Positions 1 to 7,228 of a DNA stretch of 61,124 nucleotides are shown here, piece by piece. This stretch comes from Sphingobacterium arenae. GTDB taxonomy: Bacteria; Bacteroidota; Bacteroidia; Sphingobacteriales; Sphingobacteriaceae. Made by a program: the position numbers and the translations under genes. The notes under the pieces were generated by a model, which did no database searches, was not told the DNA's origin, and was given only the letters and a program-made list of their open reading frames with translations. How positions within the stretch are numbered: position 1 is the first letter of the stretch; each line of letters begins with the position of its first letter. The DNA lies in the NCBI RefSeq assembly GCF_014692505.1, contig NZ_JACNYK010000010.1:1-61124 (forward strand), written 5' to 3'.

Positions 1-126
1 GGTAAAAATCGATTCTCTGAATAAAAGAAGACAATTGTATAATCAACAAAAATTAATAAATTTATAACTCGAAAGTCTCCTTAAGGTTCCATCCTAATGT
101 GTCTAATTTAGTTTGAAGACGTACAA
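1..126. repeat. Left terminal inverted repeat
   Basis: These 126 bases match the reverse complement of 60998-61123 without a visible mismatch. The repeat begins with TTGTACGTCTTC when read outward and interrupts a minus-strand ORF at about position 127. No transposase is visible inside the window, so it is probably the edge of an insertion element that continues outside. The TG start would suit an IS3- or IS481-type end, but this is only a guess. Confidence 0.85.
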
Positions 127-413
127 TTGAGCGGAAGAAAACCTTTCTTTCTTAAGCTAGGCCGCAGGCTGCCGTCGTCCAAAACAGGAACATCGAGACC
201 TATCTTCAATACCGCATAATCCCACTGGTCGGTAAATACATACATCACGGCCGTTAAATCTTCCTCCGATTTCACCTGCTGTGGAAAGCCGGCCGCATGT
301 CGCTTCTCGGTAATCTTAGCTAGTTCCATTCCCCGCTTTTGAACTGCTTCCCTGTTTAGGTCTTCCTTTCTAGGGGTAGCTTTGTTGTTGTTTCTGAAAA
401 ATTTGAACATCAT
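108..413 (-). CDS. Hypothetical protein, 3' end replaced by the terminal repeat
   Basis: An ORF of 101 codons starting MMFKFFRNNNKA. The N-terminal third is basic and charged; the middle (AVMYVFTDQWDYAVLKIGLD) looks folded and is not a signal or membrane segment, so a cytoplasmic protein is likely. The last five or six residues (ending CTSSN) come from the terminal repeat, so the native C-terminus is lost and the product is a truncated or chimeric form. It is the last gene of a minus-strand run that starts with the peptide/acyltransferase module at 3.1 kb, 45 bp after the 297-residue gene. I do not recognise a family. Confidence 0.5.
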   Translation of the reverse strand: MMFKFFRNNNKATPRKEDLNREAVQKRGMELAKITEKRHAAGFPQQVKSEEDLTAVMYVFTDQWDYAVLKIGLDVPVLDDGSLRPSLRKKGFLPLNCTSSN

Positions 414-458
414 TGTTTTTTTTAAAAATTCATACTAAATCTAGATGCCGTGAAATGG

Positions 459-1352
459 TTAATCATCAAGATTCTTATAATCCGCAACTTGCAACGGATA
501 TTTATAAGGCAACTCTCCGAAGACGGTTAAATAAGCTAAAACGGCATTACTTGGTTGCTTACGATTGAATGCGTTACAGATCGCCTTCTCGTCCAAAGGT
601 TCTAAACGCGCCAAACTGAGGTCTTTTAACGTGTCGACGATCTCTTTTAAAACTTGTGAGGCTGTCTTACCTTTATCGTTTATTGCTGTCGGCGACCACT
701 TCAACTGGTGGTACTCCTCTATATTGCCAATAATTGTCGCAAATTCGAAATCGAAGTACTCCCAGTCGTAGTCCAGCTTTTTTAAAGCCCGGAAAGCTCC
801 CGTGTAAAAAGGTGTGGTATCAACATCCATATAAACATCGTGTATGTCTAAAAGGAAGAAATTGTCTATCTTTTCCTTCGGCCAGAGATTTTTCTCTGCC
901 AGGACAATGGGTAAGGCTTGGTTAATATCATAAATATCCAATACACGTGGACTGCGATCGGGCTTATATAGCATGGTTCGCTCGCGGCTCAGACCTTTTG
1001 TTATAATACAGAGTATAAATAAGATGGTGGCTTCGTAGTGTATACTATCTGGAAATAACGCTCCCAAATCTTTTTTTTCTAGGTAGTCATCAGCATTAAA
1101 AGGCGTGCCGGGATGTTGGCTCTTATGGATATGATAATGGAAAATAGCCAAATTCCTCCGACGGTTTACTACGTCCGATTTACGATTGAACCGGTATATG
1201 AGACGTCTATAAGCACTTTTAGCCCAGCCATCGGGAGCAATTTCTTTAAGGATCTCCGGTATTTCTTCAGCCAGCGCCGTAAGGAGTTTAACAGCTTCCG
1301 CCGATGTCATCGAGGCAGAGTCGTCATAATAGAAATCATCAAATAAACCCAT
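459..1352 (-). CDS. Hypothetical protein, 297 residues
   Basis: A complete ORF with no signal peptide or clear membrane span. The N-terminus is acidic (MGLFDDFYYDDSAS), followed by a helical stretch that ends in an Arg-rich patch (RRLIYRFNRKSDVVNRRR) near residues 48-67. The rest is mixed alpha/beta with several aromatic clusters. I do not recognise the family. It starts 3 bp after the stop of the 200-residue coiled-coil gene, so the two are almost certainly cotranscribed and probably translationally coupled. The run peptide, acyltransferase, coiled-coil protein, this protein, 101-residue protein all lie on the minus strand with small gaps. Their shared layout suggests, but does not prove, a common role. 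Confidence 0.7.
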   Translation of the reverse strand: MGLFDDFYYDDSASMTSAEAVKLLTALAEEIPEILKEIAPDGWAKSAYRRLIYRFNRKSDVVNRRRNLAIFHYHIHKSQHPGTPFNADDYLEKKDLGALFPDSIHYEATILFILCIITKGLSRERTMLYKPDRSPRVLDIYDINQALPIVLAEKNLWPKEKIDNFFLLDIHDVYMDVDTTPFYTGAFRALKKLDYDWEYFDFEFATIIGNIEEYHQLKWSPTAINDKGKTASQVLKEIVDTLKDLSLARLEPLDEKAICNAFNRKQPSNAVLAYLTVFGELPYKYPLQVADYKNLDD

Positions 1353-1355
1353 ATA

Positions 1356-1958
1356 CTAGTCCTCCCACTCCGCTTTACGTACATTAAAATTTTTCTGAAG
1401 ATATGATAACTCTTCGGTTAGGTATTTTTCAATGTGCCCCCGAATTTCTTCAAAATTATAATCGTCAAAAGAATAGGTTTGCAGCGTGGTGCGCTCATCA
1501 TCTTCGTGTTCACCGAAACATAAAAACTCGCGGCTTTTGTTATTAAGCGATAATTCAAATGAGTCATCCCTGCTGGATGCCACAAAAAACAGGTAGCATG
1601 CACAGTTAAAAACATCGTCATCATCCTTCGATTTAGCATCTACCGCAAGGACGGCAAAAGCCGGAATATGATCATCGTCATGAATATAAAAGTACTCATG
1701 TTGACCATGGGTATCCAACACGAGTTCCAGATAGGGTGAAGAAAATGCCGATTTGATTTCTGTGAAAAATGTCTGAAGATCTTTCAGGATCGTATCATCA
1801 AATTTTTTGATGACATCTTCCTTCCGTTTAGCTTGTTCCTGCTCTTTCTTCCGCTCCCTTTCTTTCTTATTTTCGATCGCATGATGTTGTTCTTCGCATT
1901 TGTTGTGGAAGGACTGGACTATCTCTGAGAATTTTCGATTTAAATCAGTCTGACTCAT
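1356..1958 (-). CDS. Hypothetical coiled-coil protein, 200 residues; paralogue fragment elsewhere in window
   Basis: The N-terminal 55 residues are very rich in Lys, Glu and Arg (KKERERKKEQEQAKRKED) and should form a coiled coil. The C-terminal part is an acidic alpha/beta domain with a VLAVDAKSKDDDD segment and a DDERTT segment. No signal peptide is present. The family is unknown to me. A fragment of a clear paralogue lies at 14842-15008 on the minus strand (GVDAKSRKDQ ... DDESTT), directly downstream of the ATP-grasp gene. This copy sits 37 bp downstream of the acyltransferase gene. It is therefore next to a possible peptide-modifying enzyme in both places, which makes it a candidate accessory factor, such as an adaptor or immunity protein. 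That role is inference only. Confidence 0.7.
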   Translation of the reverse strand: MSQTDLNRKFSEIVQSFHNKCEEQHHAIENKKERERKKEQEQAKRKEDVIKKFDDTILKDLQTFFTEIKSAFSSPYLELVLDTHGQHEYFYIHDDDHIPAFAVLAVDAKSKDDDDVFNCACYLFFVASSRDDSFELSLNNKSREFLCFGEHEDDERTTLQTYSFDDYNFEEIRGHIEKYLTEELSYLQKNFNVRKAEWED

Positions 1959-1995
1959 AGTATAAGGTTCTTATTGCGATATAAATTTATGTAAA

Positions 1996-2916
1996 TTAAA
2001 ATTGCTTAAGGAATTCTTGCCTCAACGCATCCATTTTTTCAAACTGTTCCGCCGGTACTTCTGCATATTTCCCCGAGACAATATTCAAAAGCATATTTTT
2101 GTCTTTTGCGTATACAGGTAACCATATTGGGGTCTCCGAGGTTTCGATCCGGGGTGAAACGGTTTTATCGAATAGTCTGGGAATACTTTCCCACTGCAGG
2201 ATTTCCTTGGCAGAGAGTTCTTCCAGTATTTGGTAACAGTATTGCATAGTGGCTTGATATTGCTCCCGGTTGTTTACGTATAGGTCTCCCCTGCTCCGTA
2301 GCGTTAGTTTTTCACCTTCCGTTGTAAGAACAACCGGACGTATTGATACACTGCTCAAATGACTTAATATGGCCATTCCCATGCGTACACCCAAGGTGGT
2401 ATTTCGTAATCGGACCTGCGTCCATCCTTTCTCTCGGCTGCCTCCTTCTTCCCCATCGACATAACAGATAACGTGGTAGCCTTTTTTCAACAGTTGTTTT
2501 AGCTGTATAAGGGATTTTGAACCGCTGGACCTTACAAACTGCAGTTCGCTCGCATTCGGCTCCCGCCCGAAACTTCTTTTGAACTGCTGCCTATACATCG
2601 GATATTGCGCTTCGAATACGTCGTCTTTAAGCAGTACGGCAATACCATATCCGCATCGGATAAGTGCTCGCGCCATCAACGCATAAGGCCCAATATGGAA
2701 GCAGGCCCATATCCGAGGACCGTCCACCTTAGGCAGCTGTTCTTCCAGTTGTGGCAGAAAGGTATGGTCGGGCTGAAAGGTTTCCTGTTGAAGATATTTT
2801 TGATGGATGTTGACGATCTGCAATATGGATTCGTAGCTGTCTACCAATTTCCAGCGGTATAGCATCAAGGCTAGTTTGACACTTTGGTTCCAGCGGATGT
2901 GATCATTTTTTGCCAT
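1996..2916 (-). CDS. LpxL/HtrB-like acyltransferase-fold protein, module copy 1 (intact)
   Basis: 306 residues. The order of segments resembles the lipid A acyltransferase family: a central His segment (CFHIGPYALMARAL, about residues 92-105), a Phe/Arg-rich region, a long helix (SGSKSLIQLKQLLKKGYHV), a YVDGEEGG turn near 155, then GVRMGMAILSHLSSVSIRPVV. Typical members carry an HX4(D/E) motif such as HFGNWE; here the motif is HIGPYA, so the acidic partner is missing and activity is uncertain. No signal peptide or membrane span is obvious. The start MAKNDH is used because the upstream ATG kept in copies 2 and 3 has been lost here. It follows the 40-residue peptide gene and a hairpin. A role in acylating that peptide or a lipid is inference. 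The fold assignment is from memory of the family and is moderate. Confidence 0.55.
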   Translation of the reverse strand: MAKNDHIRWNQSVKLALMLYRWKLVDSYESILQIVNIHQKYLQQETFQPDHTFLPQLEEQLPKVDGPRIWACFHIGPYALMARALIRCGYGIAVLLKDDVFEAQYPMYRQQFKRSFGREPNASELQFVRSSGSKSLIQLKQLLKKGYHVICYVDGEEGGSREKGWTQVRLRNTTLGVRMGMAILSHLSSVSIRPVVLTTEGEKLTLRSRGDLYVNNREQYQATMQYCYQILEELSAKEILQWESIPRLFDKTVSPRIETSETPIWLPVYAKDKNMLLNIVSGKYAEVPAEQFEKMDALRQEFLKQF

Positions 2917-2954
2917 AGGTGTTGCCGGTAAAATATTTGGGTTCAGTTCGTTAA

Positions 2955-2975
2955 AAGGGTGTCCGGATCACCCTT
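2955..2975 (-). terminator. Conserved hairpin between peptide and acyltransferase genes, copy 1
   Basis: Stem AAGGGTG/CACCCTT with a 7-nt loop; on the minus-strand transcript it is followed by a short U run. It lies 20 bp after the peptide stop codon and about 40 bp before the acyltransferase start. The same hairpin is found at 8048-8068 and 10222-10242. It probably acts as a partial terminator or as a 3' stabiliser that favours the peptide mRNA. Confidence 0.7.
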
Positions 2976-2994
2976 GATTTGGAATTAACTTGAT

Positions 2995-3117
2995 TTAAAG
3001 GTAATACAGATTACATTTTTCCTTGCTGGCAGACAGTAATGCAAGGCATTCGTTTGCATCGAGTACATTCGAGGCTACCGCTGCTATGTTTTGGATTTCA
3101 TGAATAAATTGTTCCAT
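2995..3117 (-). CDS. Small peptide, 40 residues, module copy 1 (possible precursor peptide)
   Basis: The peptide starts MEQFIHEIQNIAAVAS and ends SASKEKCNLYYL. The reading frame is open to 3189, but the upstream ATG lies inside the likely -7 element, so the ATG at 3117 is the better start. The first 16 residues can form an amphipathic helix like a leader; the tail holds one Cys and two Tyr. Copy 1 has a second Cys (ANECLAL) where copies 2 and 3 have Gly. All three copies keep the C-terminal CNLYY. No family is recognised. Conserved small size, an own promoter, a hairpin and a downstream acyltransferase-like gene together resemble a modified-peptide operon; this is inference. Confidence 0.6.
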   Translation of the reverse strand: MEQFIHEIQNIAAVASNVLDANECLALLSASKEKCNLYYL

Positions 3118-3186
3118 GTTCAATTTATGTTTTGGTTTATAAAAAGCACCTATCGATCCTGGATAGATAGCTGTGTGATCACGCAG

Positions 3187-3219
3187 CAAATATGCTGTAT
3201 GTGGCTCCAGAATTCCAAA
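3187..3219 (-). promoter_or_regulatory. Predicted promoter of peptide module copy 1
   Basis: On the minus strand TTTG (3219-3216) and CATATTTG (3194-3187) are separated by 21 bases. This is one mismatch from the Bacteroidota consensus TTTG / TAnnTTTG. The spacing and sequence are the same in copies 2 and 3. Transcription would start near 3180, giving a leader of about 60 nt before the ATG at 3117. Confidence 0.5.
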
Positions 3220-3350
3220 AAAAATGTTGAACAGTAGAAAAACAGCAGTTTCGTCCCCGTGGAAAAAGGCTGAACGGAAGAAAAGTGGGGGTTTGGGCGG
3301 AAAGAAGTAAATTAAAACAGGCGCTTCTTAATACAACTTTCTTTTGGATA

Positions 3351-3893
3351 TCAACAAAACGTCGCTATTGTATTTTCAAGACTTTTCAGTCGTTTTTTCC
3401 AAATATTGAACAAAACAACAAGCTGAAGCAGAAAAAATGAGATAATAATAATTAAGGAGAGATATTTATTAGAATCTATGTTGGTTCCATATGTTAAAAA
3501 TATCAGAAGTCCCATTAAATAGATTTGTCTTGAAATTATAGAAACTATGGCGTAAGCTTTAACTTTGGATAGGAAATTTTTTAACGATTCATAGATATTG
3601 CTACCATATACAAGGTTCTTTGACAAACGATAGCCCATTAAGTTATGGACAAAAGGCAATAGAATTGAAAAAACAAGCAACAGATTGATCCACAATGGCT
3701 TTTCGGCACCATCAAGCATAGAATAATAGAAGGCTAAAAAAATGAACCATCCTGCTATTTCAATAGCAAATTGTTTTCTTAAAGCTTTCAAGACGGGATG
3801 CTTATTCTCCGAGAGCATATTTTGAAATTCGATAGCTGAAATAGTGGGAGTTTTTACAGCGTCCCAAGTTGATTTTAATTCGTTGAACTCCAT
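3351..3893 (-). CDS. Membrane protein, probable anti-sigma factor partner
   Basis: 180 residues with a cytoplasmic N-terminus (MEFNELKSTWDAVKTP) and four predicted membrane segments, at roughly residues 46-62, 68-85, 113-135 and 143-163. The arrangement N-terminal soluble helix plus several membrane helices, located 4 bp after a sigma factor gene, matches the short membrane regulators often paired with ECF sigma factors in Bacteroidota. The N-terminal EL-K-x-W pattern is common in that group. It would hold the sigma factor inactive at the inner membrane until a signal arrives. The family is not named with certainty. The operon order is hydrolase, sigma factor, this gene. Confidence 0.6.
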   Translation of the reverse strand: MEFNELKSTWDAVKTPTISAIEFQNMLSENKHPVLKALRKQFAIEIAGWFIFLAFYYSMLDGAEKPLWINLLLVFSILLPFVHNLMGYRLSKNLVYGSNIYESLKNFLSKVKAYAIVSIISRQIYLMGLLIFLTYGTNIDSNKYLSLIIIISFFLLQLVVLFNIWKKRLKSLENTIATFC

Positions 3894-3897
3894 TTTA

Positions 3898-4371
3898 TTA
3901 AAATATTATTTTTTGAATTTTTGCCTTTATCCTATTTAACTTAACGCCTACATAGGTTTCGCTAATACCAATTATGTCTGCAATTTGTTGGTAGCTCAAA
4001 TCTTCAAGATAGAGAGTTACTATGGCCTTATCGCTGTCGTTAAGTTGTTTTAACGCCGCAAATAGGCGCTCTTGCCTTAAAACCATATCGTCGTTGGGTG
4101 TTTCTTCTGGAAAATCCGGCAAATGAGGAAGATATTCCACTGCATGTCTTTTTTTACGAAAAGCAGCTATAGCAGTATTCAAGGCAATGCGATATACCCA
4201 TGTGCTTATTTTTGAGTCGCTCTTAAAGGTTTGACGTGATTTCCAAAGTTGAAAAGTAATCTCCTGAAAAAGATCTTCACGATCCTCTTTTACATCACGA
4301 TACAGTTGACATATCTTGTAAATTATTCCCTGATGCTCTTTAATAAGAAGTAAAAATTGTGATTCATCCAT
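3898..4371 (-). CDS. RNA polymerase ECF sigma factor, sigma-70 family
   Basis: From the ATG at 4371 the product has 157 residues and starts MDESQFLLLIKEHQG. Region 2 covers about residues 5-70 (DLFQEITFQLWKSRQTFK, STWVYRIALNTAIAAFRKK). Region 4 covers about 100-150 with the helix-turn-helix LSYQQIADIIGISETYVGVKLNRIK. The longer reading frame to 4419 would overlap the upstream gene; the ATG at 4371 is 1 bp past the upstream stop and is preferred. It should recruit RNA polymerase to a small regulon, probably including its own operon, and be held back by the membrane protein encoded downstream. Confidence 0.88.
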   Translation of the reverse strand: MDESQFLLLIKEHQGIIYKICQLYRDVKEDREDLFQEITFQLWKSRQTFKSDSKISTWVYRIALNTAIAAFRKKRHAVEYLPHLPDFPEETPNDDMVLRQERLFAALKQLNDSDKAIVTLYLEDLSYQQIADIIGISETYVGVKLNRIKAKIQKIIF

Positions 4372-4372
4372 A

Positions 4373-5758
4373 TTATTCTTTATTAAAGATAAGAACTTGA
4401 CCTCTACCTTCTGCCACAAGACCGATTATTTGACCTTCGGTATTTTGCTGGAACGTAAATTTTACGTTTACTTTTTTTCCGTAAAACCCTAAAAATGAAT
4501 CGCTATAAATTTGGAATATCGGATTATTTCCAAGTTTTGCGTACAAATTTTCATTTTCCGATATGATGAGTAGTTTAGCATCACCATTACTGGAAATATA
4601 ACTTCCTTTTAGGTTCTCTAATTGATCGAAACTTATTTTTAAATCCCTTTTTATTTCGGGCAATTTAAATGATTGATTGAATATGATTTTTTCCAAGTCA
4701 CTCCAAAGTTCATTTACGGGTAATGTTGATATATTACTTAGAATAATGATTGCCATTTCTTCAGTAGGATACCAAGCAGAAATTGCGGAACAACCAAAGG
4801 TTCCACCTCTAACGTAATATGCTAATTTATGGTGATCATTAGCGGGACGAATAAACCAGCCGTATCCGTAGCCATGATCATTATTATTTAGACCTTTTGT
4901 ATAAGAGGTAAAAATTTGCTCTCTAATTTCCTTTGCCCACATAATACCTCCGAAACTTTTTAACCACTTAAACAGGTCATGTGCATTTGAATACATATCT
5001 CCTGAACCTTTCATTAAAGAGAAATCCCGGTAGGGGGCTACGATCAAACTGTCTCCCAAAAGATGGTATGAATAAGACATGTTAGTTATAATTGCTTTAG
5101 TGTTGAAGATTCCTGTTTCGCCCATGCCTAAAGGAGTTGTAATCTTTTCCTCGAGTAAATTCGTATAGCTCTTCTTGTATGTATTTTCCAATATAGACGC
5201 CAGCAAAAAATAACCTGGACTTGAATATTTGACGTCTGTGCCAGGAACAAACATTAATTTCATTTTAAAAATCTCATCAAGAGCCTGTTGATTATTCAAA
5301 GGTAAGAATGACGTCGAAGACCAATAGTCAGCTATTCCTTCGTTATGAGGGATTCCTGAACTATGCGAACGCATTTGTTCAATGGTTATCTTCCGCCATG
5401 ATGAATCTTTTAATTCAGGATAGAACATTGCAAGCGAATCTTCAAAATTCAGCTTTCCTTCTTTTACCGCCAAAGCAGTTAGCATCGCAGTGAAAGACTT
5501 CGTTATTGAGGCTATTTTGAATTTAGAATCAATAGTGAGGGAAGTGTTGTTTTCGTAAGAGGATTTGCCAAAAGCTTCATTAAAAAGAATTGTATCATTT
5601 TTAGCAATTAATACTACACCATTAAAACCAATTCTTTTCTGTTGAATTGTTAAATACTCTTTTAACAATTTGATATTAGTATCATCAACGATTTGAGCCA
5701 TGCAATACTGTGAGACGCTTAAAAAGCCAACAAAAAGAAGTTTTATATATCCTTTCAT
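4373..5758 (-). CDS. Exported serine hydrolase, beta-lactamase/class C-like family
   Basis: From the ATG at 5758 the product has 461 residues and starts with a signal peptide (MKGYIKLLFVGFLSVSQYCM, cleavage before AQ). The SxxK nucleophile motif is SITK in KIASITKSFTAM (about residue 90). The second motif is YSS in KYSSPGYFLL, where the family usually has YxN. A GGTFG segment near 325 fits the third motif. The C-terminal 90 residues form a separate domain (LKGSYISSNGDAKLL). Such enzymes act in the periplasm on peptides, esters or D-amino-acid bonds; the substrate cannot be told. It is the first gene of an operon with the sigma/anti-sigma pair. Confidence 0.82.
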   Translation of the reverse strand: MKGYIKLLFVGFLSVSQYCMAQIVDDTNIKLLKEYLTIQQKRIGFNGVVLIAKNDTILFNEAFGKSSYENNTSLTIDSKFKIASITKSFTAMLTALAVKEGKLNFEDSLAMFYPELKDSSWRKITIEQMRSHSSGIPHNEGIADYWSSTSFLPLNNQQALDEIFKMKLMFVPGTDVKYSSPGYFLLASILENTYKKSYTNLLEEKITTPLGMGETGIFNTKAIITNMSYSYHLLGDSLIVAPYRDFSLMKGSGDMYSNAHDLFKWLKSFGGIMWAKEIREQIFTSYTKGLNNNDHGYGYGWFIRPANDHHKLAYYVRGGTFGCSAISAWYPTEEMAIIILSNISTLPVNELWSDLEKIIFNQSFKLPEIKRDLKISFDQLENLKGSYISSNGDAKLLIISENENLYAKLGNNPIFQIYSDSFLGFYGKKVNVKFTFQQNTEGQIIGLVAEGRGQVLIFNKE

Positions 5759-5832
5759 ATTTTCTTTTTTTGTATTATAGGTAGTCGAAATCTCCAAAAA
5801 CTTACAGATCAACCCGATTTTTTTATTTTATC

Positions 5833-6201
5833 CTAACTTGCATTCGTGCGACAATCACAAATGCAACGTCATATGCTGTCGATAATGGATTAGTCATTAG
5901 AAAAGATGACTTCTTATGGTATCCCGAAAATGATACTGCCACTATTCGCGATAGAAGCTATCTGAATCCTAATTCACGAAAACTAATTTACCTTGCTCCC
6001 GAAGAAATGAATCTTGCCATTGCTAAAGTGGTAGAGAATTCGATAGCAATACAATCCGAAAGTGCTGTTCCTTTAATCGCGAAAATCTTCGGTTATTCGA
6101 GAGTAACGGAGGATATGCGGAGATCAATATTAGAATCTATTAATTATGCCATAGAAAGTCAGAAAATAACAAAAGACGGGGACTTTTTGAAACCGCTATA
6201 G
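5833..6201 (+). pseudogene. 3' remnant of a DUF4011/DUF3320-type superfamily 1 helicase gene
   Basis: Open frame from 5833 to the stop at 6201, with no start codon before the Met at 6007. Segments NGLVIRKDDFLWYP, RDRSYLNP, LIYLAPEEMNLAIAKVVE and AKIFGYSRVTEDMRRSI match the C-terminal region of large DUF3320-containing helicases, where a small domain follows a Vsr-like nuclease. Such proteins include the Hhe-type single-gene phage defence system (recalled from memory). More than 90 percent of the gene is missing, so no activity is expected unless the 64-residue tail is translated alone. A 5' remnant of the same family lies at 55381-55545 on the same strand. Confidence 0.75.
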
Positions 6202-6226
6202 TTATCAATAGTTAATCACTTTCATC

Positions 6227-6553
6227 ATGATGGCAATTCAACAAAATAAAATAGCTATACTTATTGGAGCTGGAGCAGTTCAAAATGCATGGGGACCTGT
6301 TCTTAGTTGCTTTAGGCTGATAAATGGGGCGGAAACTGATTCGTATACTGCCAACTTTCTATTCGCCAAATCCATCTGTGCGTTGAGACTGTACTCCAAA
6401 TCGCTTAAAGGCATGGCTCAATTAAATGAAGAACGAGATATGGTTAACGCCATGAAGGAAATTGTAGGTCTTTCGTTAAAAAATGCACAACAAAATGGTA
6501 CGCTCAAGCCTAGAGAGGAATTCGAGTCAATTTTAAATAATTTGTTGTTCTAA
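6227..6553 (+). pseudogene. SIR2-like domain fragment (probable defence remnant)
   Basis: 108 codons. The N-terminus KIAILIGAGAVQNAWGPVL fits the nucleotide-binding start of SIR2-like NADase domains (GAGxS/V followed by G-P). The remaining 85 residues are helical and end abruptly (ILNNLLF), far short of a full SIR2 effector. It starts 25 bp after the helicase remnant, so the two probably formed one operon before decay. The ORF ends where a minus-strand membrane-protein fragment begins, a likely recombination junction. A short intact protein cannot be excluded. Confidence 0.45.
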
Positions 6554-6621
6554 GAAGTTTGAAACCATGAAATGGCAGAACCGACGAATACGCCGATAAG
6601 CCCAAAAATTGCTTCCAGCAT
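6550..6621 (-). pseudogene. N-terminal fragment of a membrane protein
   Basis: 23 codons starting MLEAIFGLIGVFVGSAIS, a single hydrophobic helix, stop directly at the border with the SIR2-like fragment. It looks like the first helix of a small membrane protein cut by a deletion. Confidence is low because of its size. Confidence 0.3.
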
Positions 6622-6749
6622 GTTATTATCTACGTTTTATAATGATTGGTTATCTACGTTTTTTGACAGATATAAAAATACAATTTATTTTGACTTTAAT
6701 TATTTTTGCTGTCATAAGATTACTATATTTGTTCAACAACTAACTGATT

Positions 6750-7196
6750 ATGAATTTAGGACATTACCAATTTAAGACAAACCATAGTCATCTTGACTTC
6801 GAATTCGAAAGTGTGGGACCAAAAGGTAAAATCAAAAAAATTGTCCGTTTCAGTCCTCAGAATGCAAACGGAATAACTTACTTTAACCTTGGTTTCGGAG
6901 ATCTTGATACCGAAACTGGTATTATCAGCGATTTATCAAAATCGAATAATGGGGATAGGGAGAAAATTCTAACGACGATTGCACGTATAGTATTGGTATT
7001 TACCGAACATTTTCCAGATGTGATGGTATATGCCCAAGGTAGCACACCTGCAAGAACTAGGCTATACCAAATGGGGATATCCGGAAATATTGATGAAATA
7101 CAGGAAATACTGCACGTGTACGGGTATACGAACGGAAAGTGGCAACTTTTCGAAACAAAAGTAAATTATGAGGCTTTTTTGGTCTCACGCAAATAA
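6750..7196 (+). CDS. DUF6934-like protein, possible toxin of a two-gene pair
   Basis: 148 residues, cytoplasmic, starting MNLGHYQFKTNHSHLDFEFES. The pattern FESVGPKGKIKKIVRF, YFNLGFGDL, and YAQGSTPARTRLYQMGI is the one I recall for a small Bacteroidota family (DUF6934) that is usually followed by a tiny gene. The family has been suggested to be a toxin-antitoxin component, but I know of no proof. A 58-codon gene with a strong ribosome binding site starts 32 bp downstream, as expected for such a pair. The gene appears intact in an area full of broken genes. Confidence 0.6.
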   Translation: MNLGHYQFKTNHSHLDFEFESVGPKGKIKKIVRFSPQNANGITYFNLGFGDLDTETGIISDLSKSNNGDREKILTTIARIVLVFTEHFPDVMVYAQGSTPARTRLYQMGISGNIDEIQEILHVYGYTNGKWQLFETKVNYEAFLVSRK

Positions 7197-7228
7197 TAGT
7201 TATCTTTGTATATAACAGGAGGTTTGAT

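Noticed and set aside
1..126. Terminal inverted repeats as proof of a linear plasmid or phage with telomeres
   Set aside because: Both borders interrupt ORFs and no replication, capsid or partition gene is present; an insertion element plus contig end explains it better.
2995..3189. A 64-residue peptide from the first ATG
   Set aside because: The first ATG overlaps the predicted -7 element in all three copies; the 40-residue reading is more likely.
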